Positions 34,752 through 43,211 of a stretch of 43,211 nucleotides of DNA are shown piece by piece. Both the position numbers and the translations under genes were made by a program. Where the stretch lies: positions 1-43,211 of the forward strand of contig CAMDGQ010000036.1 of NCBI GenBank assembly GCA_945897955.1, in the 5' to 3' direction. The notes beneath the pieces are model-generated. The model made no database searches. It saw only the letters and a program-made list of their open reading frames with translations, and was not told where the DNA came from. Origin of the DNA: Tepidiphilus sp. J10. Lineage in GTDB: Bacteria > Pseudomonadota > Gammaproteobacteria > Burkholderiales > Thiobacillaceae. Position 1 is the stretch's first letter, and each line of letters opens with the position of its first letter.

Positions 34752-36593
34752 TTACTCGGGTAAGAATTTTTTCAGGCTGGCCAGGATGCCATCGGCGTCG
34801 AGACCGCAGCGCGCCAGCAAAACAGCCGGATCGCCATGTTCGACAAAGCGGTCGGGCAGCCCGAGATGCAGCATCGGCTTGTTGATCCCGAGCTCATCCA
34901 GAACCTCGGCGACCGCCGAGCCGGCGCCGCCCATGACGACGTTTTCTTCCACGGTGACGACATGGTCATGGCTGTTCGCCAGTTGTTGAATCAGGTCGCG
35001 GTCGATGGGTTTGACGAAGCGCATGTCGGCCAGCGTCGCATCCAGCGATTCAGCCGCCTTGAGCGCAGCGGCAACCACGCTGCCGAAGGCCAGAATTGCC
35101 ACACGCTTGCCTTGTCTGAGCAGCCGGCCCTTGCCGATCGGCAACGTGGTCAGCGCCGCGTCGATCTCGGCGCCCGGGCCGGTGCCGCGCGGGTAGCGCA
35201 CTGCTGAGGGACCGTCGAAATGGAAGGCGGTGGTGAGCAGTTGCCGGCATTCGTTTTCGTCCGACGGCGTCGCGATCAGCATGTTGGGTATGCAGCGCAG
35301 AAAGGAGATATCGAACGCACCCGCGTGTGTCGGGCCATCCGCGCCGACCAGGCCGGCACGGTCGATGGCCATCATCACAGGCAGATTCTGCAGCGCTACA
35401 TCGTGGATCAACTGGTCGTAGGCGCGTTGCAGAAAAGTGGAGTAGATCGCGACCACCGGCTTGCGCCCCTCGCAGGCCAGGCCGGCGGCGAAGGTGAGTG
35501 CGTGCTGCTCGGCGATGCCGACATCGAAATAGCGCTGCGGGAAGCGTTCGGCGAAGGCGTTCAGGCCGGAGCCCTCGCACATCGCCGGCGTGATGCCGAC
35601 CAGGCGCTCGTCTGCCGCCGCCATGTCGTTCAGCCAGTTGCCGAAGATTTGCGTGTAGGTCGGCTTGCTCGCGGCCTTGGTTTCCAGGCCGACCTCGATC
35701 TTGAACTTGCCAACGCCGTGATACAGGCAGGGATCGGCCTCGGCCAGCTCGTAGCCCTTGCCTTTCCTGGTGACGATATGCAGGAACTGCGGACCCTTGA
35801 GCTGGCGAATATTGATCAGCGTGGGGATCAGCGCGTCCAGGTCATGCCCGTCGATCGGTCCGAGGTAGTTGAAGCCGAATTCCTCGAACAGGGTGCCCGG
35901 CGTGACCATGCCCTTGATGTGCTCTTCGGCGCGTTTGGCCAGTTCATGGATCGGCGGCAGCGTCGACAACAGGCGTTCGCCACGGCTGCGCAGGTTGTTG
36001 TAGAAGCGGCCGGAGAGGAGTTTGGTCAGATAGCTGTTGAGGGCGCCGACATTGGCGGAGATCGACATGTCGTTGTCGTTCAGGATGACCAGCAGATTGG
36101 CATCCATCGCGCCGGCGTTGTTGAGCGCCTCGAACGCCATGCCCGCGGTCATCGCGCCATCGCCGATCACCGCCACCACGCGGCGTTCCTCGCCCTTCAG
36201 TTTGGCGGCGACGGCCATGCCGAGCGCGGCCGAGATCGAGGTACTGGAGTGGCCGGCGACGAAGGCGTCGTACTCGCTTTCCTCCCGCTTGGTGAAGCCG
36301 GACAGACCGTCGGTCTGGCGCAGCGTATGCATGCGCTCGCGGCGGCCGGTCAGTATCTTGTGGGCATAGGTCTGGTGGCCGACATCCCAGACGATGCGGT
36401 CTTCCGGCGTATCGAACACGCTGTGCAGCGCGACGGTCAGTTCGACGACGCCGAGGTTCGACGCCAGGTGGCCGCCTGTGCGTGAAACGCTGTCGATGAT
36501 GAAGGCACGCAATTCGGTGCTGAGCGCTTTCAGCTCGCCCCGATCCAGATGTTTCAGGTCGGCGGGGGATTGGATGGATTCCAGCAGGGACAT
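34752..36593 (-). CDS. dxs: 1-deoxy-D-xylulose-5-phosphate synthase
   Basis: 613 residues. It condenses pyruvate and glyceraldehyde-3-phosphate with thiamine diphosphate, the entry to the MEP isoprenoid route. Signatures are [30 protein letters not shown], the TPP/magnesium block [18 protein letters not shown] near 150, and the transketolase segment [15 protein letters not shown]. It follows ispA after 48 bp, so precursor synthesis and chain elongation are expressed together. Confidence 0.98.
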   Translation of the reverse strand: MSLLESIQSPADLKHLDRGELKALSTELRAFIIDSVSRTGGHLASNLGVVELTVALHSVFDTPEDRIVWDVGHQTYAHKILTGRRERMHTLRQTDGLSGFTKREESEYDAFVAGHSSTSISAALGMAVAAKLKGEERRVVAVIGDGAMTAGMAFEALNNAGAMDANLLVILNDNDMSISANVGALNSYLTKLLSGRFYNNLRSRGERLLSTLPPIHELAKRAEEHIKGMVTPGTLFEEFGFNYLGPIDGHDLDALIPTLINIRQLKGPQFLHIVTRKGKGYELAEADPCLYHGVGKFKIEVGLETKAASKPTYTQIFGNWLNDMAAADERLVGITPAMCEGSGLNAFAERFPQRYFDVGIAEQHALTFAAGLACEGRKPVVAIYSTFLQRAYDQLIHDVALQNLPVMMAIDRAGLVGADGPTHAGAFDISFLRCIPNMLIATPSDENECRQLLTTAFHFDGPSAVRYPRGTGPGAEIDAALTTLPIGKGRLLRQGKRVAILAFGSVVAAALKAAESLDATLADMRFVKPIDRDLIQQLANSHDHVVTVEENVVMGGAGSAVAEVLDELGINKPMLHLGLPDRFVEHGDPAVLLARCGLDADGILASLKKFLPE

Positions 36594-36641
36594 TGGGCGC
36601 GATCGGGAGTGATGTTCGGTAGAGGCCGTCTGGCTTGCAGC

Positions 36642-37538
36642 TCAATAACGGCGTTCGATGATGAAGCGGGCGATATCGGCAAGACGTGAGCCGGCCGCGC
36701 CAAACAGCGCAATTGCCGCCAGCGCGTCGGCAATCAGTTCGCCGGCGTAGGCGCGTGCTTCCTTCGCGTTCATCAAGGTGAGGTAGGTGGCCTTGCCCTG
36801 CGCGGCATCCTTGCCGGCGGTCTTGCCCAGCGTGGCGGTATCGGTTTCCGCGTCCAGCACATCATCCATGACCTGAAACGCCAGACCGACGCAATGCGCG
36901 TAGCGTTCCAGACCGGCGCGCGCGGCGGCGCTCGGCGCGCCGCCGCTCATGGCACCGAGCAGCACGGCGGCCTCGATCAGCGCGCCGGTCTTGTGGATGT
37001 GCATGAATTCCAGTTCCGCAAGTTCGAGCGACTGGCCGGTGGCGGCCAGATCGACCGCCTGGCCGCCGGCCATGCCGCGCGAGCCGGAAGCCCTGGCGAG
37101 TAGCGCCAGCATGGCGACCTGGGTCGAGGCGTCAACGCAGGCTTCGGCGCCGGCGAGGGTTTCGAACGCGAGGCTTTGCAGGGCATCGCCCACCAGCAGC
37201 GCGGTCGCTTCATCGAACTGGACATGGCAGGTCGGTTTTCCGCGCCGCAGGTCGTCGTCATCCATGCACGGCATATCGTCATGCGTCAGCGAATAGACAT
37301 GAATCAGCTCGACCGCGCAGGCGGCATGTTCGACCCGGGCTGGATCGGCGCCGACCGCCTCGCCGGCCGCGAAAGCCAGCATCGGACGAATCCGTTTGCC
37401 GCCGCCCAGCGTGGCATAGCGCATGGCGGCATGGAGCTTTTCCGGCGCGATCACGGGCTCCGGCAAGACCCGGGCCAGGGCGGTCTCCATACGCGCCTGA
37501 ACTGCGCGCGACCAGGCCGCGAAATCAGGCTTTGCCAT
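36642..37538 (-). CDS. ispA: Farnesyl diphosphate synthase
   Basis: 298 residues from the ATG at 37538; longer readings run into xseB in another frame. It elongates isoprenyl chains to C15. The first aspartate motif DDMPCMDDDD is at 87-96 with LRRGKPTCH after it, the second is DDVLDAE near 225, and GGGKRIRP near 45 binds diphosphate. It overlaps xseB by 14 bp. Confidence 0.96.
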   Translation of the reverse strand: MAKPDFAAWSRAVQARMETALARVLPEPVIAPEKLHAAMRYATLGGGKRIRPMLAFAAGEAVGADPARVEHAACAVELIHVYSLTHDDMPCMDDDDLRRGKPTCHVQFDEATALLVGDALQSLAFETLAGAEACVDASTQVAMLALLARASGSRGMAGGQAVDLAATGQSLELAELEFMHIHKTGALIEAAVLLGAMSGGAPSAAARAGLERYAHCVGLAFQVMDDVLDAETDTATLGKTAGKDAAQGKATYLTLMNAKEARAYAGELIADALAAIALFGAAGSRLADIARFIIERRY

Positions 37539-37809
37539 TGAGGACGCTGCCATCTCGCCCACGCGGGATGTAATCCTTGAGGACGCCGTTCTCCAGAACC
37601 TTGATCTGCATCTCGGCATCTTCCAGCTTTTTCTGGCAGAAGCCGGACAGCTCCATGCCGCGTTTGTATGCCGCCAGCGAGTCCTCAAGACTGAGGTCGC
37701 CGTTCTCCATGTCATATACCAGCGCTTCCAGTTCCTTCAGTGCGGACTCGAAATCCTTCGGTGCGCGCGCAACGCTTGCTGTGTCAGGCTCATTCTCGAT
37801 TTTCGACAT
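37525..37809 (-). CDS. xseB: Exodeoxyribonuclease VII small subunit
   Basis: 94 residues from the ATG at 37809; a TTG at 37848 is possible but gives an atypical tail. The conserved helical pair is FESALKELEALVYDMENGDLSLEDSLAAYKRGMEL. The position before ispA-dxs is a classic proteobacterial arrangement. The ribosome site is weak. Confidence 0.94.
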   Translation of the reverse strand: MSKIENEPDTASVARAPKDFESALKELEALVYDMENGDLSLEDSLAAYKRGMELSGFCQKKLEDAEMQIKVLENGVLKDYIPRGRDGSVLNGKA

Positions 37810-38021
37810 GATGGTGGTCTGAGGAATTTTGCTGGACTGGGCTGACAATTAGCGTCATCAAGGGGGCTAGGATATGGGGCCGGATCAAAGTCTTGCACCT
37901 GCTCGGGTCGGCGGATTTTAATTGCCAGACAGATAAAGCCCAAGCATTCCTTTGCTTTGCCGCCAAGAGAGCCACGATGCAGTCTGAAATCAAATTCCAT
38001 TCCGCTGGGCGGAAAGGTTCA

Positions 38022-38522
38022 ATGCGAGAAATCGGCATGCTCGCTTTTCTGGCGGCGCTGCTCTTTGTGACGATGGCAACGTACACATCATCCGTCAAAC
38101 CCAGCATCCCCGAATTGCAACTGACCTTCAGTCATGCCGCCTATCAACACATTACGGGGATGTGGTCAGTCGCTGAAATGGACAGATTCAGAATGCACTT
38201 TCTGATCGATTTTCCCTTTTTGCTGAGCTACGGCGCGCTGGGCTATCGGATGGCCGGCAGTCCGACAATTTTCCGTGCGCTGTCCGTGGCAAACAGGGCT
38301 CGGCTTGCACTTGCCTTGCCGGTTGCCGCGATGGCGGATTGTGTGGAGAACGTATTCCACCTGCTTTTTATTTCTGCGGACGAACCGCTGCCCGAATTCG
38401 CATATTTCATGGCAGGCATGACGGCTTCGCTCAAATGGTTGCTGATCACGGCCTTCGTTGCCGCTTTCATCGCAGCACTCTTGCGCAATCGGAGGGTAAC
38501 CGGGCCGACGAATAGCCCTTGA
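38022..38522 (+). CDS. Small integral membrane protein, unknown function
   Basis: 166 residues from the ATG at 38022, chosen because GGAAAGG lies 4-5 bases upstream and the hydrophobic N-terminus begins there; an ATG at 37977 is an alternative. Four hydrophobic segments are visible (MLAFLAALLFVTMATY, FPFLLSYGALGY, LALALPVAAMADCVENVF, WLLITAFVAAFIAALL). A conserved-looking ADCVENVFHLL and an early YTSSVKP are notable, but I know no family. It converges on lptG with a 4-bp gap. Confidence 0.72.
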   Translation: MREIGMLAFLAALLFVTMATYTSSVKPSIPELQLTFSHAAYQHITGMWSVAEMDRFRMHFLIDFPFLLSYGALGYRMAGSPTIFRALSVANRARLALALPVAAMADCVENVFHLLFISADEPLPEFAYFMAGMTASLKWLLITAFVAAFIAALLRNRRVTGPTNSP

Positions 38523-38526
38523 AACG

Positions 38527-39597
38527 TCAGCGCCGTTCGATCCACCACAATGTGGCGAATGCCGAAAGTCCGAAAACCAGGATAGGGATCACCGCCGGGG
38601 CGGCCGCCGGCCAGTCCTGCAACAGCGCGACCTGGCCCGCGATTCGGCTGCTCAGATGGAAGCCAAGACCGATCAGGATGCCGGCCAGCAGACGGCCGCC
38701 AGTGCCGCCGTGGCGTGGCGGATGAAAGGCGAAGACCAGCGCCAGCACCAACATCACCGGCGCCGACATCGGGTAGGCCAGCTTGCCCCAGAAGGCGATC
38801 CGATAGCGCCTCGAATCCTGCATGTTCTCATCCAGATGCTGGACATAGGCATGCAGCGCTGAAATCGCCATGCGTTCCGGCACTACCATCAGTACGGCCA
38901 GCAAATCCGGCGTCACCGCCGAACTCCAGGGTTGATCGGCCTGTCGCTCGCTGCGGGTGGCGCTGTTCTCGACAATCGTCTGGGTCACCTTGTGCAGCAT
39001 CCACCTGCCATCCTCCCAATGCGCGCTTTCGGCCCGTCGCATCAACTTGAGATTGAAGTCGGCATCGAACTCATACAGACGCACATCGACCAGGCTGGCG
39101 TCCGGATGCAGTTCGCGAATGTTGATGAAGGTGCGGCCATCCTTCGCCCACAGCCCGGTCGGGAATTCCTGCGCAACGATGCCGCTGGTGGCGCGAACCT
39201 TCAATTGCTGGGCAGCACGCTCGGCATAGGGCGTTACATATTCGCCGAACAGCAGTGCGGTGCCGCCGATCGTGCAGCCCAGCAGCAACATCCAGGCAAC
39301 CAGGCGAGTGGTCGCCAGGCCTCCGCTGCGCATGACGCTGAACTCGGATGCGAGCGACAGCCGACTCCATGCGAACAGGCCGCCGATCAGAACCCCCAGG
39401 GGCATCAGCTCGTACAAGCGCGCCGGCACATTCATCGCCACGAACAAACTGGCGACCAGAGGCGTATAGGTTGCGCTGTGAGCGTCGGAAAGCTCGGCGA
39501 CGAAATCGAAGAAAGTGAACAGCCCGGTCAGCGCCAGCAATGCCAGCAGCGATGCGGCCAGCACCTCGCGGGCGATGTAGCGAAACAGGACACTCAT
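38527..39597 (-). CDS. lptG: LPS export ABC transporter permease LptG
   Basis: 356 residues from the ATG at 39597, sharing ATGA with lptF. With LptF and LptB it extracts LPS from the inner membrane. The family layout is present: helices at the N-terminus (YIAREVLAASLLALLALTGLFTFFDFV), a periplasmic jelly-roll of about 180 residues, and three C-terminal helices. ELMPLGVLIGGLFAWSRLSL is the cytoplasmic coupling region. Confidence 0.96.
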   Translation of the reverse strand: MSVLFRYIAREVLAASLLALLALTGLFTFFDFVAELSDAHSATYTPLVASLFVAMNVPARLYELMPLGVLIGGLFAWSRLSLASEFSVMRSGGLATTRLVAWMLLLGCTIGGTALLFGEYVTPYAERAAQQLKVRATSGIVAQEFPTGLWAKDGRTFINIRELHPDASLVDVRLYEFDADFNLKLMRRAESAHWEDGRWMLHKVTQTIVENSATRSERQADQPWSSAVTPDLLAVLMVVPERMAISALHAYVQHLDENMQDSRRYRIAFWGKLAYPMSAPVMLVLALVFAFHPPRHGGTGGRLLAGILIGLGFHLSSRIAGQVALLQDWPAAAPAVIPILVFGLSAFATLWWIERR

Positions 39598-40664
39598 GAC
39601 GTCCAGGGCCCGCGAAACCGGCGCCAGTACATGGCCAGCAAGACCAGAAACATGCTGCCATGCACCACCAGCAGACTCTCGAACGCCCCCATCTTGTCGC
39701 GCTCCACCCAACCTTGCGACAACCCGACAAAGTTGTTGTAAGCCGCGTAGATCAGCACCGTGAACACCACATTCAAGGAACGCCCGGCGCGCGGGTTGGC
39801 GTAACTCAACGGCACCGCCAGCAGGCACAACAGCAAGGCGGAAACCGGATAGCCCAGGCGCCAAACCCACTCGCCCATGTTCGGCGGTGTCGGGTTGCGC
39901 AGCAGGTCAACACTATTCATGGCGCGCGAACTGATGCCGCGCTGGGCTACCGCCTGTTGCGGAATGCGAACCGAATAACGCTTGAACAGGGCAAGTTGCA
40001 AATCGGCGGCGCCGGGTACACCGGCGTAGCGCTTGCCCTGCTCCAGAACAAGAAACGTATCGCCATTGTCCATCTGGGTGATTTCGCCTTGGCGCGCCAC
40101 GGTGACGCCCATGCGGCCGCGCTCGAACGATTGCACGAAGACGTTTTCGACATGGCGATCGTCCGACGAAATCTTCTCGACGAACACGACGCGCTTGCCC
40201 TGCCGATCTTCGGTAAAAACACCGGGCGCCAATGAGGTGATCTGATCCTTGGCGGCCAGGATCAATTCGAATTCGGCCTGCTTGCGGACACCCCAGGCGA
40301 TCCCCTCCAGGCTGACGAAAGCGATGATCAGCACAACCGGCAGCACGAACACGATCACGGGCCAGGCCCACCCCCAGGGTCCGACGCCGCCGTTCATCCA
40401 GATCACCGCTTCGCTGTCGCGCCACAGACGCGCCAGGCTCATGAATACGCCGACAAACAGGGCCAGGGACAACAGCACGGGCAGCGAGCGCAACAAGCCG
40501 AATCCGAGCATCGGCATCACCGCCTCCACTTCGAGATCGCCTATCGCCGCCTTGCCCAGCGTGCGCACCAGCAATACCACGCTGAAAATAGCGGCCAGCG
40601 CGGCGAATCCGACGCCAGCGCCGGCCGCCATCTCACGGGTCAGCGCGCGTTCGAATCGGCGCAT
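39594..40664 (-). CDS. lptF: LPS export ABC transporter permease LptF
   Basis: 356 residues, paralogue of LptG with the same helix/jelly-roll/helix order: MRRFERALTREMAAGAGVG at the start, MLGFGLLRSLPVLLSLALFVGV in the membrane, and the late RLGYPVSALLLCLLAVPLSY. It is divergent from pepA, the arrangement found across many proteobacteria. The shared 87-bp upstream region carries both promoters, but I cannot define them. Confidence 0.96.
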   Translation of the reverse strand: MRRFERALTREMAAGAGVGFAALAAIFSVVLLVRTLGKAAIGDLEVEAVMPMLGFGLLRSLPVLLSLALFVGVFMSLARLWRDSEAVIWMNGGVGPWGWAWPVIVFVLPVVLIIAFVSLEGIAWGVRKQAEFELILAAKDQITSLAPGVFTEDRQGKRVVFVEKISSDDRHVENVFVQSFERGRMGVTVARQGEITQMDNGDTFLVLEQGKRYAGVPGAADLQLALFKRYSVRIPQQAVAQRGISSRAMNSVDLLRNPTPPNMGEWVWRLGYPVSALLLCLLAVPLSYANPRAGRSLNVVFTVLIYAAYNNFVGLSQGWVERDKMGAFESLLVVHGSMFLVLLAMYWRRFRGPWTS

Positions 40665-40751
40665 TTTTTGACTACGGGCGCGTTAATGAATAACTTGGGC
40701 ATACGTTCGCTAATGCGTACTCGTTCGATCCATCGTATTCAGGAGATTTGC

Positions 40752-42251
40752 ATGGAAATCAGCATCAAAAGCGGCAGCCCGGAAAAACAACGTGGCGCCT
40801 GTGTGGTTGTCGGCGTATTCGAGCATCGCAAACCAAGCCCGGCAGCGGAACTGATCGACCAGGCCGCCAACGGCTATCTGGCCGACATTCTCCGGCGTGG
40901 CGACATGGACGGCAAGCAAGGCAGCAGCCTGTTGCTGCACAACGTGCCCGGCATTGCGTCGGAACGCGTGCTGCTGGTCGGCCTTGGCAAGGAACGCGAG
41001 TTTCGCGACAAACCCTATCTGGACGCAGTGCGCGCCGCAGTGAAGGCCTTGTCCGACATCGGGGTCGCCGATGCCACACTCTATCTGGCTGAAATTCCGG
41101 TGAAAAAGCGCGATCTGGCCTGGAATTTCGAACAGGCCGCGCTGATCACGCATGAAGTGCTGTATCGCTTCGATCAGATGAAGAGCAAGCCGGCGGAACA
41201 CAGGAAACCGCTGCGCAAGCTGGTGCTGGCCGTGCAACGACGCGGCGATCTCGCGCCGGCGGAAGCAGGCGTCGCTCGCGGCAAAGCGATTGCCGGCGGA
41301 GTCAACCTCGCCAAGGATCTGGGCAACCTGCCAGGCAATGTCTGTACGCCGACCTACCTGGCCGACCAGGCCAGGGCGCTGGCCAAGGAATTCGGCCTGG
41401 GTATCGAAGTCATGGAGAAGGCCGAAATCGAAAAACTCGGCATGGGATCGTTCCTCTCGGTCGCCAAGGGCAGCGACGAGCCGCCGCGCTTCATCGTGCT
41501 GACGCACAAGGGAGGCGAAAAGAAACAGAAGCCGGTGGTGCTGGTCGGCAAGGGCATCACCTTCGACTCCGGCGGCATCTCGCTGAAACCCGGCGCCGAA
41601 ATGGACGAAATGAAGTACGACATGTGCGGCGCCGCATCGGTACTCGGCGCACTGCGCGCAGCGGCCGAACTGAAACTGCCGCTCAACGTGACCGGACTCA
41701 TCGCCACCTGCGAAAACATGCCCAGCGGACGCGCCAGCAAGCCCGGCGATGTGGTCACCTCGATGTCCGGCCAGACCATCGAGATCCTCAATACCGATGC
41801 CGAAGGCCGCCTGATCCTGTGCGATGCGCTGACCTACGCCGAAAAACTGGATCCGGCCTGCGTGGTCGATATCGCCACACTGACCGGCGCCTGCGTCATC
41901 GCACTGGGCCATGTCGCCACCGGGCTGCTGGCCAATGACGACGGACTCGCGCGCGAGTTGCTTAATGCCGGCGAAGCCGCCTCCGACCGCTGCTGGCAAT
42001 TACCGCTGTGGGACGAGTATCAGGATCTGCTGAAGAGCAACTTCGCCGACATGGCCAATATCGGCGGCCGTGCCGGCGGCACGATCACCGCAGCCTGTTT
42101 CCTGTCGCGCTACACGGAAAAGTACGACTGGGCGCATCTGGACATCGCCGGCACGGCCTGGAAATCCGGCAAGGAAAAGGGCGGCACCGGCCGGCCGGTG
42201 GGACTGCTGGTGCATTTCCTGGCGAAACGGGCGGCGGAAATCGGCAAGTAG
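40752..42251 (+). CDS. pepA: Leucyl aminopeptidase (M17)
   Basis: 499 residues from the ATG at 40752, with AGGAG six bases upstream. It is a hexameric two-metal aminopeptidase of the cytoplasm, in some bacteria also a DNA-binding architectural factor. The metal and catalytic segments are VGKGITFDSGG (about 265-275) and NTDAEGRLIL (about 347), plus KYDMCGAASVLG. The start is downstream of a longer basic reading that lacks a ribosome site. Confidence 0.97.
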   Translation: MEISIKSGSPEKQRGACVVVGVFEHRKPSPAAELIDQAANGYLADILRRGDMDGKQGSSLLLHNVPGIASERVLLVGLGKEREFRDKPYLDAVRAAVKALSDIGVADATLYLAEIPVKKRDLAWNFEQAALITHEVLYRFDQMKSKPAEHRKPLRKLVLAVQRRGDLAPAEAGVARGKAIAGGVNLAKDLGNLPGNVCTPTYLADQARALAKEFGLGIEVMEKAEIEKLGMGSFLSVAKGSDEPPRFIVLTHKGGEKKQKPVVLVGKGITFDSGGISLKPGAEMDEMKYDMCGAASVLGALRAAAELKLPLNVTGLIATCENMPSGRASKPGDVVTSMSGQTIEILNTDAEGRLILCDALTYAEKLDPACVVDIATLTGACVIALGHVATGLLANDDGLARELLNAGEAASDRCWQLPLWDEYQDLLKSNFADMANIGGRAGGTITAACFLSRYTEKYDWAHLDIAGTAWKSGKEKGGTGRPVGLLVHFLAKRAAEIGK

Positions 42252-42258
42252 CGACTTG

Positions 42259-43211
42259 CTACTCGCTGCTCGCCGGCTCCAGCACGGTATCGCGCGCCTC
42301 GGGCAGCAGCCCGGGGTAGTCGCGCGAGGCATGCAGGCCGCGGCTTTCGTGGCGTAGCCGCGCCGAGTTGACGATCAACTCGGCGGTCAATACCAGATTG
42401 CGCAGTTCTATCAGATCGTTGCTGACACGGAAATTGCGGTAGTACTCATCAATTTCATCGTTGAGCAGCTTGATGCGATGACTGGCGCGTTCCAGCCGCT
42501 TGCTGGTGCGCACGATGCCGACGTAATCCCACATGAAACGACGCAACTCGTGCCAGTTGTGGGCGATAACGATTTCCTCGTCGGCATCGGTCACCCGACT
42601 TTCATCCCAGGACGGCAAGGGCAACTCGGGCGAGGGCTCGGCTGCCGCGATATCGCTCGCCGCCGCGCGGCCATAGACCAGGCATTCCAGCAGCGAATTG
42701 CTGGCCAGGCGGTTGGCGCCATGCAGGCCGGTGCAACTGGTTTCGCCGATGGCGTAGAGATGCGCCGCGTCGGCGCGTCCGGCTGCGTCGACCAGCACGC
42801 CGCCGCAGGTGTAATGCGCCGCCGGCGCGATGGGTATCCATTCGCGCGTGATGTCGATACCCAGTTCCAGGCAGCGAGCGTGGATGTTCGGGAAGTGGCT
42901 GACAATGAATTTCGCCGGCTTGTGGGTGATGTCGAGATAGACGCAATCGAGACCGCGCTTCTTCATTTCGTAGTCGATCGCGCGCGCCACCACATCGCGC
43001 GGCGCCAGTTCGGCGCGTTCATCATGTTCCGGCATGAAGCGGCTGCCATCCGGCAGGCGCAGCAGTGCGCCCTCGCCGCGCATCGCCTCGGTAATCAGGA
43101 AGGACTTGGCATGCGGGTGATACAGGCAGGTGGGATGAAACTGCACGAACTCCAGGTTGGCGGCCCGACAGCCCGCCCGCCACGCCATCGCGACGCCATC
43201 GCCGGTCGCGG
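42259..43211 (-). CDS. nadB: L-aspartate oxidase (5' end outside window)
   Basis: The last 317 or so residues are present; the FAD-binding N-terminus lies beyond the right edge. NadB oxidises aspartate to iminoaspartate, the first step of NAD synthesis. Seen: [36 protein letters not shown], the succinate-dehydrogenase-like THKPAKFI, the substrate loop [10 protein letters not shown] and [20 protein letters not shown]. The C-terminal helical domain is complete. It converges on pepA with a 7-bp gap. Confidence 0.96.
   Translation of the reverse strand, partial: ATGDGVAMAWRAGCRAANLEFVQFHPTCLYHPHAKSFLITEAMRGEGALLRLPDGSRFMPEHDERAELAPRDVVARAIDYEMKKRGLDCVYLDITHKPAKFIVSHFPNIHARCLELGIDITREWIPIAPAAHYTCGGVLVDAAGRADAAHLYAIGETSCTGLHGANRLASNSLLECLVYGRAAASDIAAAEPSPELPLPSWDESRVTDADEEIVIAHNWHELRRFMWDYVGIVRTSKRLERASHRIKLLNDEIDEYYRNFRVSNDLIELRNLVLTAELIVNSARLRHESRGLHASRDYPGLLPEARDTVLEPASSE

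Overview
The window reads as chromosomal core and near-core sequence of a betaproteobacterium, most likely from the Rhodocyclales/Nitrosomonadales neighbourhood. This rests on gene order and on GC-rich codon use, because no rRNA is present to place it. Supporting blocks are glyA-nrdR-ribD-slyD-ribE-ribBA-ribH-nusB-thiL-pgpA-pncC-recA-recX, xseB-ispA-dxs-folE2 and lptFG divergent from pepA. Genes are tightly packed, many with 1-20 bp overlaps and several with TTG or GTG starts. I see no rRNA, tRNA, CRISPR array or transposase.

Left part (1-7.5 kb, minus strand): an assimilatory nitrate/nitrite reduction operon nirB-nirD-nasA-nasT, followed by two tandem secreted DUF302 proteins, the second cut by the window edge. 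Upstream of nirB are a perfect NtrC-type dyad, a near-perfect sigma-54 -24/-12 promoter, and a short leader with a strong intrinsic terminator. The terminator overlaps a hexaloop hairpin of the kind bound by ANTAR proteins. NasT, the last nitrate gene, is an ANTAR protein, so the operon seems to encode its own antiterminator. Palindromic GC-rich repeat doublets (REPIN-like) sit between nirB and nirD and, in frame, inside nirB.

7.5-12.9 kb: a ComEA-like exported HhH protein, an OmpA-domain protein with a 19-copy Ala/Pro hexapeptide linker and an unfamiliar D/N-P repeat domain, an orphan 90-aa protein, and a polytopic orphan histidine kinase. Then comes the most interesting spot: a flagellar sigma-28-like promoter, a c-di-GMP-I (GEMM) riboswitch, a hairpin that can hide the Shine-Dalgarno, and a small secreted cysteine-containing protein of unknown function.

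12.9-24 kb (plus strand): glyA, nrdR, the riboflavin genes (RibBA has lost the zinc cysteines of its GTP cyclohydrolase II half), nusB, thiL, pgpA, pncC, recA, recX and a phosphomannomutase/phosphoglucomutase. 24-26 kb (minus): ubiJ-ubiB. 26-29 kb (plus): mtnA overlapping a class II aldolase, the pair expected for a 5'-deoxynucleoside/methylthioribose salvage shunt, plus an anchored protein of unknown function.

29-33 kb (minus): a compact run of glutamine amidotransferase, 99-aa protein, membrane diguanylate cyclase (PAS-GGDEF with I-site), DoxX and glucokinase, divergent from a retropepsin-like protein. 33.8-37.8 kb (minus): folE2, dxs, ispA and xseB. Then a small membrane protein (plus), lptG-lptF (minus), pepA (plus) and the 3' part of nadB (minus), which runs off the right end.
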